The notes: generated by a model from the sequence alone, not told the origin. Numbered from the stretch's first letter, positions 8,401 to 12,711 are shown. The stretch is 12,711 bases of DNA from Amoebophrya sp. AT5.2 (GCA_005223375.1 RXOD01005734.1:1-12711), one strand, 5' to 3'. Made by a program: numbers and translations.

Positions 8401-10806
8401 GGTGAGCAACCTGTTAACAAGTTGCCAGCTTCTGTTCAGGTGGATAGCCAATTTCTAAATCCAGAAACAGAAGGGATGGCGGAGGCGCTTACCATGCATG
8501 TCCAGGAGGAGGGGTTACTACTCGGAGGTATCGGCAGTCACGTTGATGACACGGTCAGCGCAGGACACAAACTGTTCATGTTGCGTATCTACGCTCTGTT
8601 CAGGAAGTTTCCACTTGGTAGTTTTACCAAGCTGGACGCCGGCACGCGCGATAACTTTATCGGCCGGGAAAACCACTGCATGCCCGCAGTGGTGGAACAG
8701 CATCAGCTAAACAAGGCCATCGACGAGCACGAGGAGTTCCTAACGGATAAGGACATTCGCATTCAGTCCTTCAATGTTCCAGTCGATGAGGAAAAACTGC
8801 AGGCCGCCGAGCATCGGTACAACATTTCGCGGGACCAGCACAGCAGCACTTATCCCGCCGCACCGAAGATTGCATGCACCGCGCAGAACCTGTTCGATGG
8901 AGCCGACATGGGCGACGAACTGGTCTTCGTGGTGTCCCAGGAGAGCTACGCGCAGAAACTTCGCACCATTGACAGGAATGAGGTGGAGAAGTTTATTGTG
9001 GAGCGCAATCGCGCCAAGTCGAAGTGGCAGAAGAAACAGCTCAGCAATCCTTTCCGCGGCCGAATAGGAGAAATTATTTGGCTGACCAAAACGAATGGCA
9101 TTATCGCGGAGGGGGTGAGCCAGCTGGCAGGACAGTTAATAAACGCAGAACAGACGCCAGACTGGGAGAGTGTTCAGTACTACGTGAACGACCTGAACAA
9201 CCTCATCCTGTTGGCACAAGAGTCGGGGGCGAGCTGCAGAAAGATTCGGCGGTTGGGAGGTTTGGGTGAACATGGGATCTTCGGTTGTGGCGACGCAGCC
9301 AAAGATCGAGTTGGTGGAACCGTGAATCTTGCTGGACCAGCTGATCGCCGCTTCAGTACAATGGGACAATTCTCGAAGGCGCCGAAACGAGTGTACAATT
9401 CCAGTACGGGAATTGAAACGCTTGCCGCGAGGATGGTGAACAGTGAACTTTTGTTCACCGCGCAGTTGGCGATGGACCTTCAGCTGATCTCGTTGAAGAA
9501 GAGTTTTCTCCAGCTCGTCGACAATAAAAATATTACGCAGGAGCCGAAGGAGAAGAATTTGCGGCTCGACTTCTTCGCGCTGCAGCAGCTGCGTGAAAGT
9601 GGCCAGTTGGAGCTGGTCCACATACCGGGAGCTCTCAACTGGACGGACCCGCTGACCAAGGCGCTGCGAGACGTGCTTCCCGAACTGCTGTACTTTGCAT
9701 CCGTTTGGGGGGTCTGCGACGATCGTATCGAAGCAATTATTGCCGCGTTTGTGAAAAACCAGAACAGCTGGAAGAAAGAATCGGATAAGGAGAGTGAAGA
9801 GGTGGAGCTACGCGATTTGGGCGTAGTCGAACCGGGGAAGGAAAAAGAGGTTGGTGTTGGGTTTCACTCTGTTGCATCTGACGGCGGTTTCTGGAAAGAA
9901 GATAGCAGTACAATTACCAGAATTCATCCGAGAACGAGGTGTGCTTTCTTTACTCCGAAGACCAAGGAAATGCCCTACAAGAACTGCAAGAAATATCTCG
10001 CGGACCGCCGCACGACCTACGTTAACCAGACCGCCGGCGTTGAAGAAGTTTTCGAAGATTCCTGGCGGGGACCGGCGAGCCATCGACCGGTCTACGACGA
10101 CAACCACAAGTGGACAGGAAAAACAGTTTTCTACAAGAACGAGAAATCATGCGGTATCAACGTCCTCAGCGGCGCGGAGGAAGGAAAGGCTTTTCCCACC
10201 AAGGGTGGTGTGAAATCCAATGTTTCTTCTATTCCTCAGCGCGGGGTGCGGGTACCACCAAAAAGTACGACCAAGGAAAAGAATTCTACCTTGCGAACCG
10301 GAAAGGACGACCAGAAATCGCTGAACTTTCGCAAGGCTACCACAGAAACCAGAACTAAAGCTGCTTCTGGGGCGCGCGGCAGCTCCAACTGTACACCAGC
10401 AGCTTCTACATCTTCCGCAGCTACAACTACCGCGCTACCGTCTGTCCTACCGCAGTACAACGAGTTCGGACCCAGCGATCGACAGCTACATGAAGAACGA
10501 AATAGTTGGAGTACTACATCTACCGGTTGGGACTATGAACATGGGGAGGGAAAGCTGTCGAAGCCTTTCGCACCTGTACGGAAGGATCGACAACCGCGCA
10601 ACGGGGGACCATCATATCTTGATGTTGGTGCCCGCCGACGCACGGTTTACATCGACCAACACGGGAATCAGAAGATATACGAAGACTTTTGGAAGGGACA
10701 CAAAGCAGGACACGGAGTACCACCAGCGGGGCTTTTCGGGGTCAACGCGACGTGTAGAATCTTGAGGACCTGTTTCCAGAAAGCGAATGGAGCAAGCATT
10801 CAATGA
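2458..10806 (+). CDS. pol: Copia-type Pol polyprotein (protease, integrase, RT, RNase H) with large extra domains
   Basis: There are 2782 codons from the gag UGA to TGA 10804-10806, with no internal stop. Residue numbers here count from the Leu codon at 2494. Order: basic N-terminus; Ser/Thr-rich, probably disordered region (about 95-470); retropepsin-like domain (D491, LLGQPF at 578-583); integrase zinc finger (H805, H810, C833, C836) and core (D865, D922, E958); SH3-like segment (about 1122-1170); C2H2 finger (1236-1257); Trp module (about 1346-1425); RT (about 1740-2060; D1837, D2018, D2019); RNase H (D2267, E2308, D2343, D2385); and a 380-residue extension with two more Trp modules. A usual copia Pol is about 1300-1500 aa. 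It is presumably made as a Gag-Pol fusion and cleaved by its own protease. It copies the RNA to cDNA in particles and inserts it into host DNA. Confidence 0.93.
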   Translation: MSSPPPPPVEEELLEIAADPVGEEEVCGGNFAVQSQPKKKFRNRKKKSKAATGKSYCAKASEIEVRVIVRDGGKEDCHQEATKEEKGKGDAGGESSNSKLAASTLPAVNSLVDNFQPEIRSTTSSTRSAGQSSREVSTYPEPVGSDMYQVSHLESGLLRQPSHSEKSKNLPTSRRASYEDRAVFPRGPSTSQVLKGWSPSSDVIMEDVESRTSTRDAARVPVPSSSLPSSSTSTRSTGVQDMDASSSIAGGTTSSTKQSSLHSRHTTNSRISEHATASSSVRSSEPIAAEALEKSKSSRSEVLEETVPQSDLSGQRKTEDLSSSSALNLKNSRGNNSEDALTQSHVLDGSQPPETTATSTTSAEESVENNSTSSSMQAEPGSPPSSETLSYRARRNIARGVRRKLLKEVAKQTNFIAPQGEAQHDRTVEPPPAPQSSSNASSSSFVPVTSEEETSSEDRRPRKSRRIAEGSVSADKMKQYGEVLFSLKSSKKYPRHGGPVGLDTDSSHNCLPGSLLSMAKEFSRNGVVDADVPVCFGTMGNESTDKSAPTATKRVFLYFRCQRDEDPEPIVYGTWFEIVDEGNISNFPILLGQPFLREFKVNVCHDGDDEKPYATIKQKPVPLYEGADIAMLEIEFVPAAEVDQARVATPRPRRVPRKIKAISALTVDRGATGKMKTMQEAAQVRMATVQKVKAKLQRENEEKEMFTDAERHLMARPFMILGGAHGVDARAELTTILDEAVSGVVFSSIGSADSASSGGASGGEPPSWGEPPSGGDPASGDTSHHTSTSSTEDIQSILEREFPDLTAAEIAWLRRQHRTLGHSASLELLFKGQARKAMKKIRSLCKKCCDLDDAGAIHERGALLQFARDKNEKWIIDSCKTRLGRTVYVTDACTRLRAGELADDWFGGLTGAAVRVVMLMRLLSQGSCQQILFDEGNEFNNSLFRRVVTSCNIQPLSIGYKAAYRISKLERLNNIHRNNVRKLTVEPYDANIAALLWSRMQNEVIAESLEEALDRFLEAENSSDENELEMLVRRDLLNEHLFQINSTPILGTSLTPLNLASGGYYAGSRDWEALREDLAEGEGGEALDQWFVAKARLQAAVRKAIRTKDVESLLKRRELVGRNYKRCIDTSRLTPGMNVAVRRQDGKFRHYLDGEVVTVYEDGADVRVGGGVTKYFARDIALHSEDAWGTALEMYVDGEIGDELETRLSQAFEPQYPAFFQDPVTSVQGGRSTASTRAAGGAGIGHECNICGQLCTSANRLRQHMAMKHGDGKPGTADLPVDEVPHLPVQFKTGERNIIDFDDVESELSSDGEQSEQGDDDDSGGEPPRASPSNLTDNGAATIFEDRWSETPEELTRWHVAPRTHKYVPTAADLPGFDPKLLTGERKMVVVFLDTPTEEVEYHDSWKTGKRSKRSGKLNGLRAFVGRTIYKKKPSMFLRAMTTTRVSPNTRDAELSADQARETEFPDANVYEWAQHYQQQFSDIDKEASQLIENEIEQAAERGGPRSSRYGPVRPTRAPLRSTPAAAYITVSKEQSSKDATWIAPEEKAVSGGYLHEALRQKLRNCVSTMELKIEEGQLYLTPSSSIPIGNVVRGYDFSVLPEVVSRLGDKQQHDGKLLQSDGFCYLFSQLLNGKPVKEMMNSSDNRDLDYVVTAVEMQKGGALAPSKYIGNSVIVRWGEELSPEIVTEEEIRDRPVSGAVWVAKLYYEVTHDAHEKMQLFTAGAKSSAVEVDEKTAERLGFQSYYVPSVRSEVKAVVGHGIFGRTARRKDVTARNIITSRLVVVIKIDLGTGKVSRIKSRWVSRGFEDRRFHKGEAGLKCRSYTMADASYLFLLQFAQARKSNLWLGDIKEAFLKGMKFLESYGEAYMEDPNSEVWMTVPKVIQQMYEEFGLLEVVELLASIYGCKDAPLNWQRTLHNVMTILQFKQSLVDPCLWLVYATAAEKRAIAEDRVDEYYWDKVKQLDLLEAADVAGAASIICGGEQPVNKLPASVQVDSQFLNPETEGMAEALTMHVQEEGLLLGGIGSHVDDTVSAGHKLFMLRIYALFRKFPLGSFTKLDAGTRDNFIGRENHCMPAVVEQHQLNKAIDEHEEFLTDKDIRIQSFNVPVDEEKLQAAEHRYNISRDQHSSTYPAAPKIACTAQNLFDGADMGDELVFVVSQESYAQKLRTIDRNEVEKFIVERNRAKSKWQKKQLSNPFRGRIGEIIWLTKTNGIIAEGVSQLAGQLINAEQTPDWESVQYYVNDLNNLILLAQESGASCRKIRRLGGLGEHGIFGCGDAAKDRVGGTVNLAGPADRRFSTMGQFSKAPKRVYNSSTGIETLAARMVNSELLFTAQLAMDLQLISLKKSFLQLVDNKNITQEPKEKNLRLDFFALQQLRESGQLELVHIPGALNWTDPLTKALRDVLPELLYFASVWGVCDDRIEAIIAAFVKNQNSWKKESDKESEEVELRDLGVVEPGKEKEVGVGFHSVASDGGFWKEDSSTITRIHPRTRCAFFTPKTKEMPYKNCKKYLADRRTTYVNQTAGVEEVFEDSWRGPASHRPVYDDNHKWTGKTVFYKNEKSCGINVLSGAEEGKAFPTKGGVKSNVSSIPQRGVRVPPKSTTKEKNSTLRTGKDDQKSLNFRKATTETRTKAASGARGSSNCTPAASTSSAATTTALPSVLPQYNEFGPSDRQLHEERNSWSTTSTGWDYEHGEGKLSKPFAPVRKDRQPRNGGPSYLDVGARRRTVYIDQHGNQKIYEDFWKGHKAGHGVPPAGLFGVNATCRILRTCFQKANGASIQ
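2770..3900 (+). other. Pol: Ser/Thr-rich low-complexity N-terminal region
   Basis: About 375 residues between the Gag junction and the protease are dominated by Ser, Thr, Glu, Pro and short runs such as SSSLPSSSTSTRST. No catalytic motif is visible. It is probably a disordered spacer. A short basic Arg/Lys stretch (YRARRNIARGVRRKLLKE) lies near 3630-3680 and could bind nucleic acid or act in nuclear import; that is inference only. Confidence 0.6.
3928..4290 (+). other. Pol: aspartic protease (retropepsin-like) domain
   Basis: The active-site segment is GLDTDSSHNC, with D491 as the catalytic aspartate. About 85 residues later FPILLGQPFL matches the retropepsin ILG-x-[DP]-[FW]-L block that packs against the active site. 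Spacing is normal for a copia protease. The canonical D-[ST]-G-A motif is D-T-D-S here, so Asp replaces the conserved Gly. The domain should cleave the Gag-Pol polyprotein as a dimer if active. Other nearby candidates are weaker. Confidence 0.65.
4840..5650 (+). other. Pol: integrase zinc finger and DDE catalytic core
   Basis: The GAG-pre-integrase/HHCC finger is QHRTLGHS followed by CKKCC, giving H805-x4-H810-x22-C833-x2-C836. The RNase-H-fold core follows: IIDSCK (D865), VYVTDACTR, ILFDEGNEF (D922) and KLERLNN (E958). D922 and E958 are separated by exactly 35 residues and D865 and D922 by 56, the DD35E arrangement of retroviral and copia integrases. These residues coordinate the two metals for 3' processing and strand transfer. 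The Asn-Gly that usually precedes the catalytic Glu is replaced by SKL. Confidence 0.88.
5857..6006 (+). other. Pol: SH3-like segment after the integrase core
   Basis: Residues about 1122-1170 read TPGMNVAVRRQ, then DGEVVTVYEDG, then ADVRVGG. Short beta-rich blocks around a G-x-x-V-x-x-R motif sit where copia integrases carry their small C-terminal domain. This may bind DNA. It resembles the two leader frames in general pattern. Confidence 0.45.
6193..6276 (+). other. Pol: C2H2 zinc finger between integrase and RT
   Basis: ECNICGQLC through HMAMKH gives C1236-x2-C1239-x12-H1252-x4-H1257, with Leu1249 at the usual core position. This is a classical C2H2 finger and it lies outside any standard copia domain. 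It could bind DNA or RNA, for example to steer integration; that role is inferred. An acidic Ser/Asp linker follows (about 6357-6430). Confidence 0.75.
6529..6768 (+). repeat. Pol: Trp module copy 1
   Basis: This is about 80 residues starting WHVAPRTHKYVP, reaching EVEYHDSWKTGK (W1394) and ending GRTIYKKK. It aligns with the module at 9922-10160: from PRT to the key Trp is 45 residues here and 46 there, and GRTIYKKK matches GKTVFYKN. A shorter related motif, TIFEDRWSE (W1336), lies just upstream at 6481-6507. The domain is not recognised. Confidence 0.6.
7700..8680 (+). other. Pol: copia-type reverse transcriptase
   Basis: Blocks in order: GKVSRIKSRWVSRGFED (copia K-A-R-L-V-A-x-G), the motif A segment LGDIKEAFLKG (D1837), EAYMEDP, the SIYGCKDAPLNWQR block (copia LYGLKQAPRAW), DPCLWLV, and the active site GSHVDDT (D2018 and D2019). 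Three aspartates bind the catalytic metals. The usual YVDD is HVDD. About 70 extra residues lie between DPCLW and HVDD, where copia elements normally have a short loop. The thumb/connection to RNase H follows with the FRGRIGEIIWLTKTN block (about 9050-9095). Confidence 0.9.
9271..9666 (+). other. Pol: RNase H
   Basis: D2267 (GCGDAAKD), E2308 (STGIETLAA), D2343 (QLVDNKN) and D2385 (LNWTDPLTKAL) reproduce the copia RNase H order, including the terminal AD-x-LTK block. The domain degrades the RNA strand of the RNA-DNA hybrid and makes the plus-strand primer. All four acidic positions are kept. The copia S-S-x-E-A-E-Y block is shortened to S-S-T-G-I-E-T. Confidence 0.87.
9922..10160 (+). repeat. 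Pol: Trp module copy 2
   Basis: It starts IHPRTRCAFFTPKTK, continues RRTTYVNQTAG, VEEVFEDSWRGP (W2524), and ends GKTVFYKNEKSCG. It is the best match to copy 1 in length and in both flanking blocks. The core pattern is R-x-T-x-Y-[VI]-[ND]-Q, then E-D-x-W-[RK]-G. Confidence 0.6.
10576..10730 (+). repeat. Pol: Trp module copy 3
   Basis: RRRTVYIDQHGNQKIYEDFWKGHKAG (10636-10713, written in parts: RRTVYIDQ, IYEDFWKG; W2733) matches the core of copy 2 (RRTTYVNQ, VFEDSWRG). The upstream PRT block is not clear and the Pol stop comes about 38 residues after the Trp, so this copy is shorter. Confidence 0.55.
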
Positions 10807-11011
10807 AGAGCGAGATGCCCGCCTACGAAAAATAGATCGGTATCAGAAACCAACGGAAGTGGATAGGCGGTCACTCTCTCTGCCTGCTGGGACGTGGATT
10901 TGGGTGGGGGTTGGTGGATTCATGCATGGGACTGCACTGGCGGCATGGACTTCAGCAGTGGGCTGTTGATGTCTATCAGGGCAGCGGTGGTGGAAGTGTG
11001 AATTGGGGGCA
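10807..11011 (+). other. 3' UTR with candidate polypurine tract
   Basis: About 200 nt lie between the Pol stop and the probable LTR start. G-rich purine runs occur at 10900-10920 and 10981-11023 (for example GGTGGTGGAAGTGTG, then AATTGGGGG, then GTGAGTGGTGG). One of these should be the polypurine tract that primes plus-strand synthesis at the LTR edge, but no single perfect tract stands out. A 60-codon frame at 10787-10969 overlaps the Pol end and looks accidental. Confidence 0.45.
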
Positions 11012-11035
11012 TGTGAGTGGTGGTTAGCCATAGTC

Positions 11036-11131
11036 TTATGTGTAAAATCTAGCTATAGCCCTAACTTCAATGCTAGTTTAGCTCTAAATTCAATGTTAAA
11101 TTAGCACTACAATGCAGTAAAATGAACTACA
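11036..11131 (+). repeat. degenerate ~23-bp tandem repeats in LTR
   Basis: Two adjacent copies are clear: CCCTAACTTCAATGCTAGTT from 11059 and CTCTAAATTCAATGTTAAAT from 11082, which agree at about 22 of 28 bases over their full span with a period of 23. Weaker copies flank them at about 11036 and 11105. They share TCAATG- and TTAGC-like cores. Their place in the U3 part suggests enhancer-like elements; that is inference. Confidence 0.6.
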
Positions 11132-11176
11132 GAAACAACAGGAACTACAGCTATAATTCTATGTACAGTGCACCTA

Positions 11177-11206
11177 AGTCAGTGGAAAATCAGCTGTCGG
11201 CTGACT
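11177..11206. repeat. inverted repeat in LTR
   Basis: AGTCAG (11177-11182) is the reverse complement of CTGACT (11201-11206), with an inner CAGC-TGTCG-GCTG hairpin at 11191-11203 as an alternative. Short and possibly coincidental. Confidence 0.3.
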
Positions 11207-11551
11207 GCTTTGTGATTTAGGAATTGATCAGCCTGAGTTACTCTTCGGTCGCTGTGGTTTTCTATTTCAGCTACTACAGTTTGCGAAACAGCATCTGCAA
11301 TTCTGTGTGAACAGCACTACAAATTCGATTCTCGGTACCGTTTGTTTTGTGTTTCTTCTGTGTTTCACCACTGGGAAATTAGAAGACTACCTCAAACTAC
11401 AGCCGGTTTCACTTGAACTCTGTTTGACTACGAGTGCAGGGGCAGTTACAAGAGTGATTCATTTTGTTTGGGAGAGAAAGGACAAAAGACAGCACAGAGA
11501 GCTCGCGCAGCTCGCTCACAGACCTGGACAATTTTGATCTCTTGTTATCGT

Positions 11552-11568
11552 GCCCCCCTTGTGGGGGC
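11552..11568 (+). promoter_or_regulatory. GC-rich hairpin in LTR
   Basis: GCCCCC, loop CTTGT, GGGGGC forms a perfect 6-bp GC stem with a 5-nt loop. It lies about 140 bp before the LTR end, so it may fall in the R region of the RNA, where such hairpins can affect 3' end formation or strand transfer. No U-run follows as in bacterial terminators. Confidence 0.55.
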
Positions 11569-11709
11569 TCAAGTCAACTCAACAAAAATATAGGCAGCTG
11601 TGGGTCTAAGGAAGACGAGGACTGTTCCCCTTGTGAGTCTGTGTGTAACTGCATTGAGAGATACGCATTCGTGGCGTTTTCGAGGTGTATTTGCTGTTAG
11701 ATTCTAATA

Positions 11710-11990
11710 ACTGCGCTTGCCCCGTGGCGAACGCGAAGTACGAGGCGCTCGTCCGGATACTAAAACTGCAGGACACAGACGCCTGCGAAAAGGTGGGGTA
11801 CTACGCGGCGCGAGTAAGGGAGTCTGTTCCTGGCCGCGAAAACGGCCTTTTGTTGTGTGGGATGGTGGCAGGTTGCGGAAAAACGACAATCGCGGCGGCA
11901 CTGACGCAGCTGCTGGAGGAGGAAATGACGTACGCGCCAGATGGCGACAGTGATTTCCCTTTTCAGGGATACCAATCGGCAGTCGTACAG
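11710..11990 (+). CDS. host coding segment with P-loop core, partial; right boundary approximate
   Basis: Immediately after the LTR, an open frame (codons starting 11709, 11712 and so on) reads CACPVANAKYEALVRILKL, then VGYYAARVRESVPG, then LLLCGMVAGCGKTTIAAALTQLLEEE. The hydrophobic strand followed by GCGKTT (11871-11888) and a helix is a Walker A nucleotide-binding loop, though Met stands where the first Gly is usual. GC3 is high, as in real genes nearby. The frame has no ATG and is open back into the LTR, so the start lies in an upstream exon now separated by the element, or the gene is broken. The nominal stop is TGA 12042-12044, but the last codons look intronic. A donor at GTACAG (about 11985) is possible. 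Kinase-like or other P-loop NTPase; family not recognised. Confidence 0.5.
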
Positions 11991-12469
11991 TTAAGCTTAC
12001 CACTAACTATTCGCTTTCGTGTGCAGTTTTTTTTTGGTTCTTGATAAATAGTTTTCTTTCGCCTTCGGCCGCTGGCATCTGCGTTCAAATCACAAACAGG
12101 TACGGTTGCTTTGGTTAAACGAATTCCGCACCACGGTGAAAGCACTTGGAAGTGCCTTAATTTTGGCAGTGCTAGAAGGCTGCAGGCGTTTGACCCTGTC
12201 GCAGAAGTTTTTGGCGGGAGTCAAACTGATAAACAAGAAGCTGCGCTACACCCCTCGTTGTGTTATGACGACGAATTATCTGCGCCTGAACGCTGCGTGG
12301 ACATTGGCCGACGTCCACGCCCTAAAATCCCGAATGGGGGTACTAAGTGTAGCTTTTCTTCGCTATGATAGGTTAGCGGCAGGCAACAGATACGTTTGTT
12401 TATCTATCGACTGGGATGCGCTTTCAGCACCAACTCCACCATTGACAGGTGATTATAGTCTTCACGCAG
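11991..12469 (+). other. host flank, probably intronic with a possible middle exon
   Basis: A T-rich part (about 12000-12060) has stops in all forward frames. Frame 1 then stays open from 12052 to the window end. Between about 12100 and 12370 it reads like protein (LLWLNEFRTTVKALG, then LTLSQKFLAGVKLINKKL, then NAAWTLADVHALKSRMG), bounded by an AG at 12098-12099 (AAACAG|G) and by GT sites near 12321 or 12372. This could be an exon of the same host gene or a chance open frame. No family is recognised and splicing cannot be proved from sequence alone. Confidence 0.3.
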
Positions 12470-12711
12470 CCGGTCGAACAAATCAAGCACCTGAGCCCGC
12501 CGACGCTGGAGCTGAAGAACAAGTGCGCGGCCTGCAGCCGCAAGTGGATTTCTTACTGCATAAAGGCGCACCAGAAGCGACCGGAAGCGCACAAGGAGGG
12601 AATCAAGCACCTCCAGCCGGGCTGCATCGAGGCGCACAACAAACACATCATTTGGAAGTACAAAGGAGTCGACAGCTCCGCCGTGGACTTCTCGAAACTG
12701 GACGCCTCCAG
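12470..12711 (+). CDS. host coding exon, partial at window end; unknown protein with CxxC
   Basis: The frame beginning CCG GTC GAA reads PVEQIKHLSPPTLELKNK, CAACSRKWISYC, then EGIKHLQPGCIEAHNKH and runs open to the window end. About 85% of codons end in G or C, the strongest coding bias in the flank, and the other frames look non-coding by that test. A splice acceptor fits at CACGCAG|CCG (12467-12469); the frame itself is open from 12446. It has several Cys/His (CAAC, YC, GC and H residues) that could bind zinc. The IKHL block occurs twice, 40 residues apart. The gene may be the same one as the P-loop segment, but in a different frame, so introns would have to join them. Confidence 0.6.

Larger units (their letters stand above)
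9667..10806 (+). other. Pol: ~380-aa C-terminal extension
   Basis: A copia Pol normally ends within a few residues of the RNase H LTKAL motif, but here about 380 codons follow. They contain two Trp modules (listed separately) joined by a basic, Ser/Thr/Ala-rich linker at about 10200-10440. No enzyme motif, transmembrane segment or signal peptide is visible, so it is not an env-like protein. Basic and Gly-rich composition allows nucleic-acid binding, but nothing specific is shown. Confidence 0.75.
1..11709 (+). mobile_element. Ty1/copia-type LTR retrotransposon, nearly full length
   Basis: The element contains, in order, an LTR end, leader, Gag, protease, integrase, reverse transcriptase, RNase H, a short 3' UTR and a 3' LTR. 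Integrase before RT is the defining order of copia. The ends are set by a 23-bp direct repeat: bases 1-23 equal 11687-11709, and similarity stops abruptly after it. Only the last 23 bp of the 5' LTR are in the window, so LTR-LTR divergence cannot be measured. The two main frames contain no frameshift, and no stop apart from the UGA between them. At about 11.7 kb plus the missing LTR part it is roughly twice the usual copia length (5-6 kb). A target-site duplication would begin at 11710 (ACTGC if 5 bp), but the left flank is not visible. Confidence 0.93.
11012..11709 (+). repeat. 3' LTR (left boundary approximate)
   Basis: The right end at 11709 is fixed by the 23-bp match to window positions 1-23. 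The left end is placed after the purine-rich tract. TGTGAG at 11012 would give a TG start, while TTAG at 11024 would be the exact inverse of CTAA near the right end. Size is therefore about 690 bp. It should carry the promoter, transcription start and polyadenylation signals. I see no canonical AATAAA and no convincing TATA box. The A/T-rich left third with tandem repeats contrasts with the GC-richer coding region. Confidence 0.7.

Noticed and set aside
7860..8405. 181-codon + strand frame inside the RT region
   Set aside because: It overlaps conserved RT blocks in another frame, is rich in Arg and Gly, and has no motif.
10804..10866. UGA read as a sense codon throughout (Pol would end at TAG 10864)
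   Set aside because: Possible, but no other in-frame UGA supports reassignment, and the extra 19 codons show no special sequence.
10787..10969. 60-codon ORF overlapping the Pol stop, with a hydrophobic stretch (possible env-like peptide)
   Set aside because: Too short, lies in the purine-rich 3' UTR, and its Gly/Trp/Val composition follows from the G-rich DNA. No signal peptide or clear membrane helix.
11020..11035. TTAGCCAT resembling part of the dinoflagellate spliced leader
   Set aside because: Only about 7 bases match and the rest of the leader is absent; chance is sufficient.

Overview
The window is almost entirely one long LTR retrotransposon of the Ty1/copia (Pseudoviridae-like) order, read on the + strand and inserted in a eukaryotic genome. 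The order Gag - protease - integrase - reverse transcriptase - RNase H, with integrase before RT, identifies copia, and the motifs of each enzyme are readable. The flank to the right of the element has high-GC3 coding segments in different frames separated by non-coding sequence, so the host appears to have introns. GC3-rich codon use and the very large, divergent Pol fit a protist or microalga (a dinoflagellate or similar), but nothing here fixes the taxon.

Layout. Positions 1-23 are the last bases of the 5' LTR; the rest of that LTR lies outside the window. The same 23 bases recur exactly at 11687-11709, the end of the 3' LTR. A leader of about 770 nt (24-795) follows, with a possible primer-binding site at 24 and two small open frames (85-429 and 546-746) whose products resemble each other and look like small SH3-type domains. 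Gag (553 aa) runs 796-2457 and ends in UGA. Without changing frame, 2782 codons of Pol follow (2458-10806) with no internal stop. A short 3' UTR with purine-rich tracts (10807 to about 11011) leads into the 3' LTR (about 11012-11709), which holds degenerate 23-bp tandem repeats and a GC hairpin. From 11710 the sequence is host DNA: an open segment with a GCGKTT P-loop core (11710 to about 11990), an ambiguous stretch, and a clear coding exon running off the end (12470-12711).

How the parts work together. Gag would form the particle. A Gag-Pol fusion of about 3336 residues, probably made by reading through the single UGA, would supply the enzymes. Catalytic residues of integrase (D-56-D-35-E spacing) and RNase H (D,E,D,D) are present, and the reading frames are unbroken, so the copy looks recent or still selected. 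Beyond a standard copia Pol (about 1300-1500 aa) it carries a Ser-rich N-terminal region, a C2H2 finger, an RT insertion, and a Trp-containing repeated module found once before RT and twice in a 380-residue C-terminal extension. Those accessory modules, the UGA junction and the leader ORFs are the unusual parts of the window.
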